NCBI GenBank assembly: GCA_025765615.1
Contig: JAIVFJ010000047.1
Coordinates: 295,592 to 359,591 of the forward strand
DNA length: 64,000 bases
Direction of reading: 5' to 3'
Source of the DNA: Zopfochytrium polystomum
Lineage: Eukaryota; Chytridiomycota; Chytridiomycetes; Chytridiales; Chytridiaceae
The position numbers and the translations under genes are program-made. Shown one piece after another: positions 30,501-41,317 of the stretch. The notes under the pieces are model-generated. The model had not been told where the DNA came from and ran no database searches. It was given only the letters and a program-made list of their open reading frames with translations. The first letter of the stretch is position 1. The number at the start of each line of letters is the position of its first letter.

Positions 30501-30958
30501 CGCTGGCCAGCCAGTTCCTTTCGAACGCCATGCAGCCGTCGAACGCAGAGTTTGGGCTGTGGACGGCGCCGCCCCTCGCCGCCGCCGCGGACGACCGGAC
30601 GCTCTTTCCGCCTTCGCCGCCCACTCTGCACGCCGCCGCCGCCGGCGTCGCCGACTCGGGCCTCCACGACACCCACCTCCGCAGCCGCCTCAACTTTGTC
30701 GACCCTGCGCCCGTGCACCCTCGCATCGGCAGCGACCACGCCGGCGTCGCAGGCTCGTCGTGGCTCCTGCACCACGTGCCCCCATACGGGTCGGCCGCCG
30801 CGAGCAGGCGCAGGTCGTCGGACAGCTCGTCGTTCGGGTTCCAGGAGGACCTGAACGCGACGGGGAGGCACATCCTCGCCAGTTTGGGGCTCGGCGACCA
30901 GCCGGGTCCCGCCGAGGCGGACGACCAAGAAGTCGAGCAGGACCAGAGCTCGGTTTGA
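27514..30958 (+). CDS. multi-span membrane protein with long coiled coil, one frame break
   Basis: About 1,147 aa if a single frame break near 29911 is allowed. The start is the ATG at 27514 after a G-rich leader. Residues 1-150 are Ala/Ser/His-rich low complexity. About five hydrophobic spans follow (ILDLLGIAAGILLLDGIA, LVLYTASLSVVLFAVLQWTF, LLPPLANMFVYGYVIG, and others). Then comes a globular region of unknown fold and a coiled coil of ~200 residues (ISSMKAQIDGL to VVRQHTIPKLKNLLEKAL). The coiled coil resumes in the +1 frame as VKQQLETADKAAALRVEVEIG and runs into a Ser/Pro-rich tail ending LGLGDQPGPAEADDQEVEQDQ. No named family was recognised; possibly an organelle-tethering or scaffold protein. 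The heptad pattern is continuous across the break, favouring an indel error over two genes. Confidence 0.75.
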
Positions 30959-31658
30959 AGGGGGAAGCGTTTTTGGAAGGCCACCCGTTTTTAGGTGGGG
31001 CGGAGGAGTGGAACATGTGTGCTGGTTCTGCTAATCTGCTCATCTCTAGTTTTCCGTTTTGCCCTCCTCGCAAGCGGTGTTCATTTGAATGAAAACCTCC
31101 CTGCCCACCCCAGTCCCCCATTGACCCGACCACCGCCCAAACCCCCCTTTTTACGATTACTTTGCTTGCAGTCTGACTCCCACACCATGTTGCCCTTCAG
31201 GCGGCCCGCCTCCGCTCCTCTCCACTTTTGCCATCTCATCCATCCCACCCAACACGTTCCAAAAAGAAAAAAACAATCACAACCGCCACACTGTTTTATT
31301 AAAGCAATAGCCTTTTTTTTTCGCCCCCTCCTCGTTCCCAGCGCGCGCCGTTTCGTTTGTGTTGATTTCGTTGGTCCAGTTCGATGAGGATCGTGGTCTC
31401 CCTTCGGTTGAAAAGAACGTGGAAACAGCAGGGCCAGGTGGGAGCAGCTATCAGCTGGGAAAGTCACGAGCAAAACTCATGAGCACCACCTTTGTCCTTT
31501 GGCGCGCGCCAAAAGGCTCACATGAATAAAAAAGAATGGGGAGAATTATGGTGCTGTTCCAAAACTTTTTTAAGCACTTTTTTTTTTTTTTTTTTTTGTT
31601 TTGTGTTATCGTCAAGGAACGCTCCTGGTAACCTTGACGTATTGTACACACAAGATCT
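30959..31658. other. convergent intergenic region
   Basis: About 700 bp between convergent genes, with poly-T runs near 31313-31321 and 31579-31597. No gene or RNA was recognised. Probably two 3' UTRs. Confidence 0.5.
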
Positions 31659-33239
31659 TTAGGAGCGCGTCGCCAATTCGACCGCCAGGCGAAACGCTGC
31701 GACGAGACTGCTGACTTGGTACTTTTCAACGCAGCCAACGCTCAAGCGATACCTGTTGAAGCAAACATGACACAGACCTTAGTTCACGAGTGTGGGAGGG
31801 AAGGAAAGCATGACAACACGCAACTCTGTCTCCGCCAGGTTGGACATGAGGATAGCGCGGACATTGTGCGGCAACTCCATCGCGCTTAGAATACCGTGAA
31901 GCTCGGTCACAATGTCTGACAGCGCCAGGCCTTTCTCCTTTTTCAGAGTAATGATTCCTTTGTCGGTGGGTGAGGAAGAAAAAAAATGAGACGATGATGG
32001 TGAGAACCAAAAAAAAAACATAAAAAAGGAATCCTGCCAACTCTCACGCCTTCCTCAACTTACGGGTATACGCAATCTCAAAATCCTCGTTAAACAGCCA
32101 CTCCGCGATGCGCGTCATATCCGCCGGCAACGGCGATCCGACGCACGTAAACACATTCTCCTCCGTCACCGTATCATACGCGGCGTGGACGGCCTGCAAA
32201 ATATTGAGCATGCGCCGCATATCGCCGTTCGACAGCTTGAGGAGTGCGCGGCATCCGCTCTCTTCGAGCGCGACGGCTTCGCGCTCCGCGACAAACTCGA
32301 GGCGCGAGCGAATTTGGTCTTCTTTGAGCGGGGCGAAGCGGAAGCGGGTGCAGCGCGATTGCAGGGCGGGGATGATTTTGCTGACGTAGTTACAGATGAT
32401 GCAGAAGCGGACGTTTTTGGTGTACTTTTCAACGACTGGGTTGAATCATGATGATGATGGAAGAGATGGGCGACAGTTAATCTTGTCGTTTTCAGAGGCA
32501 ACCGTGCTTACTTCGTCGCAATGCATTCTGGGCGGCTTGCGTCATTGCATCTGCCTCGTCCAATATAATAAGCTTGAATCCGGTGCTGCGTATCACAATA
32601 TTTTAGTTTGTTCGATCCGCTCGACACTTTACCTGAATATCTTTTTCGTACTTGCAAAGTTCTTTATTTGTTCCCGAACAACATCGATACCGCGATCGTC
32701 AGATGCATTAAGCTAACCCCAAGCGAAGTATACTTTCATTAGAGCTTGCAAGCCCAGCTTGGCGCGGTGCGTACCTCCAAAATCATAGATTTGTACTTTG
32801 GCCCGTACAGGCGGCGAGCGCATGCAAGAATGGTGGAGGTTTTTCCGGTTCCGGGCGGGCCGTAAAACAGCAGATGTGGCAACGTGTTTTGATCCATGAA
32901 ACGAGTGACTAGTTTGCAAAAAGTGTGTGAGTCTGCGAGCGTTACGCAGAAGCAACGAACTCGTTGATATGATGTCGGTGTGTGAAATCAGCTCCTCCAA
33001 GTGCGTCGGTCTGTACTTTTCCACCCTGCAAAAACAGACCCCCAACGGTGAGTCAAAATTCCACAAGGGGCCGCAAGGCAAACGCACCACGGCAACATAT
33101 CTTCCACTACCGACCCCTCCTTCGAGGGTAGCAGCAAAGAAGCGGGGTTCTTGCCCTTATCTGATCCCTGCTGTGCCGACGGCGTTAACGCGTTCTGCCG
33201 CAGCGGGGACGGGGGGCTGGCTGCCGTCGTGGCCTTCAT
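31659..33239 (-). CDS. RFC5: replication factor C subunit 5 (clamp loader small subunit)
   Basis: AAA+ ATPase of the RFC complex that loads PCNA at primer ends (human RFC5, budding yeast Rfc3). Eight exons on the minus strand: 33088-33239, 32961-33025, 32775-32908, 32633-32712, 32512-32585, 32064-32435, 31825-31957 and 31659-31752; about 367 aa in one frame. Motifs: [18 protein letters not shown], Walker [29 protein letters not shown], Walker [12 protein letters not shown], arginine-finger/SRC motif [14 protein letters not shown], and sensor 2 [12 protein letters not shown]. The C-terminal collar is AETE|YRLSVG. The chosen start is the first ATG in the LPW frame. An acidic alternative N-terminus from ATG 33351 (MGGSEAGDDGDVTMLD) is one base out of frame. 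The first intron uses donor GTGCGT and the second GTTCGT. Confidence 0.94.
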
Positions 33240-33604
33240 CGTCTCCGCCGTCGTCGTGCAGCTTGCGCCGCCAGTTGTCGTCTTCGATGTCGTCGGCGTC
33301 GCGATCGAGCATCGTGACGTCGCCGTCGTCGCCGGCTTCGGAGCCGCCCATGATTCAAGGTTTACGAGGGAGGTTCGAGGTTCGCTGTCCGGATTGGACG
33401 AGGAGGAACTGACAAGTGCTTCTTGCCCCAATGCCTTTTGTGCAAAGAGAAAACCCAGACATTCCCACCCACTCGCACGTAAAATGCGTCACCGACGCGA
33501 ACTTTCCATTCTCCTCGCGACCACTTCAGGCCTTAAAGACGCTCGGCGTTTCTTAAGCTGATAACTTCCGCCGACGACGACGCCGGAGGCCAACTCGGTA
33601 TGGA

Positions 33605-33895
33605 TCACCAAGCCTGGATGTCCTTTATAGCCATCCTTCTTGGCAGTTCTTTCGGTGCTGGTTTTTGAGGCGCGCGAGAACCCTACAATAAGAGGGAGCC
33701 GGTGGGAAGAGAGAGAGGGGAAGAAGGGTATACATTGCTAATGTTCCTCTTTTCCACCGTCCGCCTCAAGTGCTCGCCGAAGTACCCGCTACTGTGGAAC
33801 ACTTTGGCCCTCAGGTATGCCGACACTAAAGGGTTAGCCACAAGCTGTTTGATCGGATAACTTCGGGGGAGGCAGTGGTCTTGAATTGTCAGCAT
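33605..33895 (-). CDS. small hypothetical protein (two exons)
   Basis: ATG at 33895 opens a frame to 33734. A GT-AG intron (33683-33733) joins it in phase to 33605-33682, giving 79 aa. Sequence features are PIKQLVANPLVSAYLRAKVF, a basic middle (HLRRTVEKRN) and a Lys/Arg-rich end (KELPRRMAIKDIQAW). The size and basic character would suit a small mitochondrial or ribosome-associated protein, but no family was recognised. It is divergent from nothing obvious and lies about 250 bp upstream of RFC5 on the same strand. Confidence 0.4.
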
Positions 33896-36377
33896 CTTGC
33901 ATCACTCAACATATCTACATCAATCCCAACGACCCCAGATCCAACAATTCACAGACGCCCAAGCAGACCGGCACACCCACCCCGCCTCCAACTCAAGACT
34001 CTCCAAAAGCAAACCCAGACGCGCACCACGAGCTTCCCGCGGGTCCTGCTTAGCTCACGCCTTCCAAGCCGGACCCAAGCACCCGGAGCTGGCCGCGCTT
34101 GACTGCTAATGCCGTCACCCTTGGCGATGAGCTCCATCGCGGGCGAGGAAGCCGGTGGGGGGGCGTCGTGGGGTGAGCGTCTTCGAAAGGGTGGTCGCAG
34201 CGAGCTGCGACGGCGGTTTCTTGTTGGCAGGTCAACAAGATACGTCTCCTGTCATATCCCATTTCGAGTGCGCCGAGGAGCCTTTTGGCGAAATGCCGCA
34301 AGGGACTCGTCTTGACGGGCCAGACGTCCAAGTGGATTGTTGGGACATAGGCCACTGCCCGAATTGCTGTCGCCAATCAAGCGATCCTTTGCGTGGACGG
34401 GAACCAATTGCCCGAAGTCGATTTCGGCGTAACGCCGACGCAGCGGTTTTCGGCACATGTTCCCTCGGTATGGTTGGGGTCCTCGCTCGGCTTTCGCAGA
34501 GTGAGCGACGCAGCTTTACTCGTAACATTACTCGTAACAGATTGGACACTTGTTGGGTGCCACGATTTAATCCACAACCTGAACAGATTAAGTGGCATAA
34601 AACAGCATTTAGTCTCGAAAGCAACCAGCACGAACGGTGGACAAGGTACCTTCAAAGATTCGCGAGAACCGGTCTCTGCGGGGGCCATTTTGTTTGCGCT
34701 TGGAAAGGAAACACGTCATCTTCCTCGTCAAGCCAGCCCATCAGCGGGCGAAAGGATTGGCACATCCCAAACAAAGATATGCGGGAGGTGGGGCTCGTCG
34801 ACCACAGAAGCAACGTCGGCCACTGGTTGAGGCCACGATGCTTACACAGCTGAAAGGATTGGCACATCCCAGAAAAGGACATACGCAAGGTGCGTCTCTT
34901 CGAGGGCAGGATCCACAACGCCGGATGGGATGCCGGACAATGCTTCCAAGGGAGGCCTGTCTTCAGCTTCGATAGTAGCACCGGCGCACCTCTGCCGTAG
35001 AGCTTGCGGCAGCCGCGGAGCGGAGAGGGCCAGAACGGCTTGGGTGACAATAAGGGCGGGCTTACGGCGGGCTTGTGTTAACTATCAGGCGTGTTAACGA
35101 CACGGCGCGGCGGCAGCGGCGACGACAGCGGCATGCTCTGTTCTCCCTGCCGTCGTGCTTGCGAGGAAGTTGATGTCTTGAGCATCCGGTATAGGGAGCG
35201 GGCCTGCGTGGTGTGTTTCCTGTCACACCCCAATGCGGGCGCTTTACGCCACGGCGCCGAGGAGTTGCGGGGTGAGCCCGACTGGGCGGACAGGGTGGAG
35301 CCGTCTGCTCACGTTGATGTCGACTGAGGTGACTGTCGCTTATGGGAGCCGTAGAACGGCTGACGCCGCCACTCTCGGCGTGCGTTCCATCGCGGTCGTG
35401 GCGGTGGCCGTAGACTTGCGAGTCCCTGCGGGGTAGACGCCAGGACGGCTGCCGCATTAGCTTTGCGAGGTCGAACAGGAGTGTTGGCGTTAGCTGCAAC
35501 GAACGATAGTTGGCCGAATGATATATAATGCACATCCACTTTGCGGCTGGACTCTGCTATGTGCTCGACTTTGGGGCGCGGGCTTGGCGGTTGTGGGTTA
35601 GACAGCAAAGGTTGGGGCGTGGGCTCGTCGGCTGTGGGTTACACACCAAGGCGCCGTATAACCATCTTCCTTATTCTTGAAAGGGGGCAACCTCACAGCC
35701 CCAACTGCTTCACCCTCGGGAGAGGGGTTATAATATATTTGCAGCCTGTTGGGTTGGGCACGTGAAATGGGAATGTGACAATTTCCTCCCAAAATTGTCG
35801 AGGACAAAACTCTTACAGGCTCTCAGTGAGCATGTGTCGTGATAGGATCTGTACGATCTTCTCGATTATGGGAGTCGTTGCCATTTCTTAAGAGATGGCT
35901 TGCCTTTTCTTCTTCGCCATCCTTGAGTTAATATTTTCGAATGAAGAAGCTCATGGTGGACTGAACGCAAGAAATAGCATTGCCTTCGGTGGTGCTCAGA
36001 TCTTTTTGTTAAATTGAGGGAGAGACGAGGACTAACACGGTTTACAAATAGTGTCCATTCAAAACGTCCTCTTCCACGCCTCCCACGAAGGAAGATTTCG
36101 AGACGTAGTCCGATTTGGGCATTATTGTCACTGGAGTACAAGGTTTCATCTGACTTTTATTTTTTAGTGCGTAACACATACAGGTATAAACATCGATATA
36201 CAATGTTCAAAGATTGGGGACACTCATACTTCCTTAAGCTCTCAATGCTTGGTAATCACAACGGTGGCGCATCGTCGATTGCAATAGAATGGTGAATTTT
36301 GCAAGTGGGCCTCCATCGCTCTCATGAGCCGCCGCATCCTTTCACTCCCCGAATTTGATTGGCGTCGCACGCTCCCC
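33896..36377. other. gene-poor region with short direct repeats
   Basis: About 2.5 kb without a recognisable gene. Two diverged ~45-bp direct repeats lie at about 34749-34793 and 34850-34895 (core GAAAGGATTGGCACATCCCA). Another pair lies near 35570-35640 (core TGTGGGTTA with GGGCTCG/GGGCTTG). A plus-strand stretch near 34390-34740 reads as protein-like (QLPEVDFGVTPTQRF), but earlier stops interrupt it. A transposon-derived remnant is possible but not demonstrated. Confidence 0.45.
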
Positions 36378-38567
36378 TCACATAGAAGAGAGTCTTTGCC
36401 GTTCGCGTCCCCTCCTATTGTAAAAAGCCAAACACGATGCAAACAGCGACCCCTCGGAGAAAGTCTCATGTCCAATTCTCAGCCGACCAATAGACGTGCG
36501 ATCTTGCAAGACCGCAACAAGCACATCGTGCATTTTTTTCGGCAGCCTCAGCTCGATCGGCGCGCCATCTTGCCAAACGTAGTCCACCGCGTAACGCAAT
36601 AGCTCGTGCGGGAGCCGACCTGACACACGTGGGCACAGTAGTGTTCGCACCGTGACCATCAGCAAGACACAGCGTCGCGTACGCTCGGGGGTGATCCTTC
36701 GCTTGTTGCGCCTGATGACATTTCCAAACCAACCCAGCGGTTCCAGAGCTGTGATGGTGAAGCTTTTCGGCAAGACCTCCCTGAAGACTTCCATTAAGGA
36801 GAACTCGTTAAATCTCAAATTTAGTTTTGCAATTCGGCAGACAGGAAGGGCTGTCGCAATTGCGGTGGCTCCCGCGTCACTAATTTTGTTGAATTCGAGG
36901 GATAGGTCGCTCAGAACAAAATTATGGCACAGTCCCAGGGTGGAAAGGGCGCTTGCTCCATCGTCTCCAATGTTGTTAAAGCTGAGGTCAAGCGTACGGA
37001 GCATTTGATTGACACCAAGTGCCTGGGCTATAGCTGCGGCACCATCGTTGCTCAACTCGTTTCCTCGTAGACAGAGACGCTGAAGGGACATGTTGGTGCG
37101 GAGGAAGAAGGAAATGCTGCGAGCGGCGTTATCATCAATACCGATTGTGTCCAAACCCAGTTCGAGAAGACCATCATGCGAGGCGAGGGCAGTCATTAAT
37201 GCTTCGCAGCCTGGGCTTGAGAGGGAGGTTCTGCTCAGCTTCATGATAGAAAGTGACTGACAACTAGGCACAGCCGCTGCAAGTGCTCTTGCACCTTCGA
37301 CGCCAAGATTGTTCCAGCTCAAGTCCAAATCGGTAATACGGCGGAGATGTGCGAGTGCTCGAGCAAACGATGTTGAACCTATCGGTCCAAAATTATTAAA
37401 GGAAAGATCAAGTTTGGTGAGGCGGGCATCGCGTGTTTGCGTAACAGACTCGGAAAAAATAAGTATGGCCGAGTCGTCGAGTCCGCAAGCTTGAAGCTCC
37501 AGCCTTTCCAAAGCCGATCCAACGAGATGCAGAGCGATTAGCTCGGCACTCTTTGTACATAATCGAGTTCTTTTGAGGTCCAGGGACGCAAGATTTCGAC
37601 TTTTTTGAAGACTCCTTATGATAGACTGCATTGGAGTTGGCATCATTCCGGGTGCGGTTAGTGTGAAGCTTCGTAGTTCGGTTGTCGACCCGAGTGCATC
37701 TGCAAACTCCGTGAAAAAAGGTGGCCCAGTGTACGAAGTGGAATAAACCCCTTGAAGTTCAAGGTTCAACAACTTTGAATTTGCTCTGAGCGCTCGCGAT
37801 ATGGCTGGTCCAGTAAATGAGTAAATCCCCATGTTTCCAATGCGAATATCTTCAAGGTTCCGACATTTCGCAAGCGCGTCCCAAAGGGCTCCAGGACCGT
37901 CAAAATCGGTTGGCGCGTCCGTTTCTAACAGCAAGTCGAGGTGCTTCAAGCGCCGTTTGTGTGCATGATGCTCTATTGCCTTGGCCAAGACGACTAAGGA
38001 GTGGCTAACTCCGCAGCGAAGAACAAGCGATAATTCTTCCAATGCGTCGTTCTCTTTCAATCCATGCGAAAAAGCCTCCATGAAGTCCGGGCCTGCACCC
38101 ACTCCAGCAAGAGCGAATGATCGAAGTGTTGAGTTAGATGCAAGGACCTGAGCGAGGACCTCTCCGTGCTCGAATTCGTTGTGCAATACGTTGTCGATGG
38201 TGAGGGAGCGCAGAGGAGCGCGAGCGATCGCTTCGGATAGGCCGGCCGGTAAGATGTTCGATCTGCACTCGACAACGAGCAGCTCAACCGTACCGAATTT
38301 GCCGGTGGCGAGGTTGTCCAGAAACTCGCGCTCCTCGCCCTCGGCGGCGTCTAGGTTATCCGCGCTGGCTTCGTCCTCGGACTGGATGGTGCTGCTGGTG
38401 TCCGAGCCACGTTCATCGACGTGATGGCCGTCAATCTCGATGCTTTCTTCACCGCCACCTTCGATCATGCTGCCGTCATCGCTGTCGTCATCGTCAGGAG
38501 CATGCACAATGACCGAGAAAGCTGATCCTCGGCTTGCGACTGTGGTCTTTTGGATGAACAAGCCCAT
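36378..38567 (-). CDS. RNI-type leucine-rich-repeat protein
   Basis: Single-exon frame, about 729 aa from ATG 38567; the frame is open a little further upstream but has no ATG there. An acidic Asp/Ser-rich head of ~75 residues precedes about 15 ribonuclease-inhibitor-like LRRs. Clear units are LTKLDLSFNNFGPIGSTSFA, ITDLDLSWNNLGVEGARALA, LQRLCLRGNELSNDGAAAIA and LRTLDLSFNNIGDDGASAL. The C-terminus has GRLPHELLRYAVDYVW, an F-box/SOCS-box-like helix seen at the end of many chytrid-type LRR proteins. There is no NACHT or kinase domain. Likely a protein-interaction scaffold, possibly an E3-ligase adaptor; the partner is unknown. Confidence 0.8.
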   Translation of the reverse strand: MGLFIQKTTVASRGSAFSVIVHAPDDDDSDDGSMIEGGGEESIEIDGHHVDERGSDTSSTIQSEDEASADNLDAAEGEEREFLDNLATGKFGTVELLVVECRSNILPAGLSEAIARAPLRSLTIDNVLHNEFEHGEVLAQVLASNSTLRSFALAGVGAGPDFMEAFSHGLKENDALEELSLVLRCGVSHSLVVLAKAIEHHAHKRRLKHLDLLLETDAPTDFDGPGALWDALAKCRNLEDIRIGNMGIYSFTGPAISRALRANSKLLNLELQGVYSTSYTGPPFFTEFADALGSTTELRSFTLTAPGMMPTPMQSIIRSLQKSRNLASLDLKRTRLCTKSAELIALHLVGSALERLELQACGLDDSAILIFSESVTQTRDARLTKLDLSFNNFGPIGSTSFARALAHLRRITDLDLSWNNLGVEGARALAAAVPSCQSLSIMKLSRTSLSSPGCEALMTALASHDGLLELGLDTIGIDDNAARSISFFLRTNMSLQRLCLRGNELSNDGAAAIAQALGVNQMLRTLDLSFNNIGDDGASALSTLGLCHNFVLSDLSLEFNKISDAGATAIATALPVCRIAKLNLRFNEFSLMEVFREVLPKSFTITALEPLGWFGNVIRRNKRRITPERTRRCVLLMVTVRTLLCPRVSGRLPHELLRYAVDYVWQDGAPIELRLPKKMHDVLVAVLQDRTSIGRLRIGHETFSEGSLFASCLAFYNRRGRERQRLSSM

Positions 38568-38702
38568 ACTTTTTGACAAGATAGGCCTGTCAAGGGTCTT
38601 TGCCCAGAAATTGTCACGAGGCGTGCGCTTTTGCACAGCCAGCCTAACGTGACGCCTTGCTGGTCAGATATGCAGAGCGCTCATACACAACCGCCACCGT
38701 CA

Positions 38703-39870
38703 CTATTTCTGATCAGAACTGACGCCTGAAAATATTCGAGAATCTGTCCACGTCTCTCTCATCAGCCGGGTCGGAATACGCTCACCGCCGACAAACGCCG
38801 AAAAGAGTTCCCCATCTCCCATCATCAACAAACTGGCAGCAGCATAAGTCTTTGGCTTGCCGTCCTCCCAACGTCGCGGACTTTGAACTGGAACCGCCGC
38901 AGCAGCTCCACCAAAACAAAGGCAATCTCCATTTCCGCAAAGTGCTTGCCCAGGCACATCCGGGGTCCCGCGTTGAACACGTTGTACTGGCACATTCGCC
39001 ATCTCCAGCCAGCGATCCGGGCGGAACTTGCGCGCTTCCTGTCCCCACAGCCTCACCGACCGGCCTTGGGCGTACGGGCAGAACCACGCCTTGGTGCCCG
39101 CCTGGATCCGCATCCCGTTCGGCCACACGTCGTCCGCGACCGCCTCTTTCATGTTGGTCGGCACAGGCGGGTACAGCCGCAACGTCTCGTTCACCACCGC
39201 GTTCGCGTACGGCAGCCCGCGCAGCGCGTCGTACGACAGCGTCTGGCTCGCCGCGAGCCCCGCCGTCGCCGCGTCCACCTCCTCCACGAGCCGCGCCCGG
39301 ACTGCCGGGTACCGCTCCAGCATCAGAAAGACCCACGACAGCGCCAGTCTGTCGAGTCCCGCCCCACGAAATTGTAATTGACGAGCATCTGCGCGAGCTC
39401 GGTGCTGGCCATCGGATTGCCGCCGTCATCTTGCATCTGCGCAAGCAGCGTCAGCAGGTCCTGCGTTGTCGACTGGTCCGACGAGGACGCGTCGCGCAGC
39501 CGGCGCTCGACTACGTCGATGGTGAGCTTCCTGATTACTTTGACGTCGTCCTGAAACTTTCGTCCAAGCTGTGTAAAGGGCTCGACAAGCTTGTAGAATG
39601 GGTACGCGAATCGCATCAAGATGTTGACTTGACAGCGGTCGAAGCTAAGTGCAAATAACGGTCGCCCCAGTTGCTTTTAGCGAGTCGACTTCAACCTAAA
39701 AATGAAGTGTTCAAAATACAAATAAAAAAAACGATTCAAAGAAGAGGTTGATTATTATGGAGGAATTTCTTACTCCGAGGACGAAGAGCAAAAACCGTCC
39801 ATCGTGAACCGAAGACAAGATTCACTGTTGTGCCATTTTCCGCGGCGGAGTCTAAAACGCTGACAAGGCA
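38703..39870 (-). pseudogene. cytochrome P450 remnant with several frame breaks
   Basis: P450 landmarks occur in order on the minus strand but in different frames. SVLDSAAENGTTVNL and RFTMDGFC lie near 39770-39862. FALSFDRCQVNILMRFAYPF lies near 39600-39650, and the I-helix VNYNFVGRDST near 39355-39390. In the next frame come ALSWVFLMLERYP, the K-helix ETLR and PERF-type FRPD RW. In another frame is the heme loop FNAGPRMCLGKHFAEME (about 38920-38990), then YAAASLLMM. Shifts are needed near 39350, 38997, 38868 and at least once further upstream. No anchor or intact start was found. The family hydroxylates lipids or xenobiotics; the sequence resembles the fatty-acid hydroxylase clans. The number of lesions points to a true pseudogene, though assembly error may add some. 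Confidence 0.82.
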
Positions 39871-41317
39871 TATCACTGGTTCTGAAAACTATTTGGAGAC
39901 GACGTTTCAGAAATTCTGAAGGCAACACCGTTGGCAGACTCCACATTTTACACCAACCTTGACTGAGAAAAGATGTGCTGAAAACTTTCTTTGCCGTTTC
40001 CACGGTCGTTTGTCTCTCTCTATCTCTCCTTTTTTTTTTTAGTGGTGGGGGAGGCAATGTGCCCTGTCCGCAGCGTTGGTATCAGATATGTAACACACAA
40101 GTCTCGGAACGAACTTCTGCTGAGAATATATCAGATAATCGGAGGTGACTCCCCCATAGGATTCAACCGCCGTTGGCCCATTCACTTCAGATATCTGGGC
40201 TGTGCGCACCTGAATGGCGCGCAGGTTATGGAACAAAGTGAAAAAATTACCTGCGGTGGACGGCTGCCGACGCCGTTGCGTTGATGTTCCGTGTTTCCGC
40301 CATCGTGCCGTGCGTGGCGCAACATTGGCGCCGTGTGGTGAGAAGGTGCTGGGCACGCCGCCTCCCTGTTGCGCGGCGGCGGGAACGGGGGGGTTGCTGC
40401 GCGGCTTGGTGGCGCGCGTATCGCGGACCGGACGGTCACGAGGACGACAGCAGGAATGAATGAAGGAAACAATGCACCTCCTGTTGTTGCTTGCATGCTG
40501 ATGCTGCTGCTGCTTGCTTGTTCTGCTGCAGGCTGCATAATGCTTTCGCCACACGGAGCAGAGAGAGAGAGAGAGAGAGTGTGTGTGTGTGTGTGTGTTT
40601 CGTTTTCAGGCATGCCAATGGCAGCAGCATTAATTAATTGTTCTATAATGGTTGGTTGCCTTTTTCGAATGCACGGCATGCGCTTGCTTGTTGAAGACAA
40701 ACATCGTCATCCTACCTATTCCTCGTGTGCCCAACCAATCAAAGGGCCGAGAGCGACCTGTTGTGAATTAATAGTGAGAAAAGGTTGTTGGAGATGCTGT
40801 GATTGTGTGTGTGTGTGTGCGTGTGTGTGTCTGTCTATCTGTCTGTCGCCCTCCAGCCTCTTCTCTGTTCATCTTCTTGGTGTGCCCGCCGCCCGCCTGC
40901 TCCCTCTCACTTCTCACTGTCGCCTTGCTTAAGTACTCAACAGCAGCACCCAACAGCCGCGGACTTGAGCGAGTGGCCGCTTCTCAAGCATCCAAGCACA
41001 GCCAAGGTGGGCCCCCCGACATACTACATACTACTCCAACACGCGCACACACGCACACACGCACGCATTCCATTCGCACATCCTCGCTCGCAGACCACCG
41101 CCCTCATTTTTTCTGCTTGCCCGTCTCCCAGCAGTCCACCGTTACGACCTGCGAATCGGCTCTGGCGTTCGCGGTGTCCTTAGTGGCGGCTGGCGGCGGC
41201 GGCGGCGGCAGCGGCAGCGGCGGCGGCGGCAGCAGCAGCAGCAGCAGCAGCAGCAGTTTCCGCTGCTTCCTTTCACTTCCACTGCCTTACCACAGTTTTT
41301 GGTGCCATCTTCTCTGA
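39871..41317. other. intergenic region with microsatellites
   Basis: About 1.4 kb with no gene recognised. Contains (GA)n/(GT)n at about 40559-40599, (GT)n near 40803-40830, (CA)n near 41043-41062 and an (AGC)n run at about 41222-41256. These probably include the promoter and 5' UTR of the RhoGAP gene. A plus-strand frame just before and overlapping the gene start (FGAIFSECFLKRLLWDL) looks protein-like and could be a missed upstream exon. Confidence 0.5.

Noticed and set aside
34393..34830. Plus-strand frame considered as a retrotransposon polyprotein
   Set aside because: No protease, reverse transcriptase or integrase motif is visible and stops interrupt the upstream frame.
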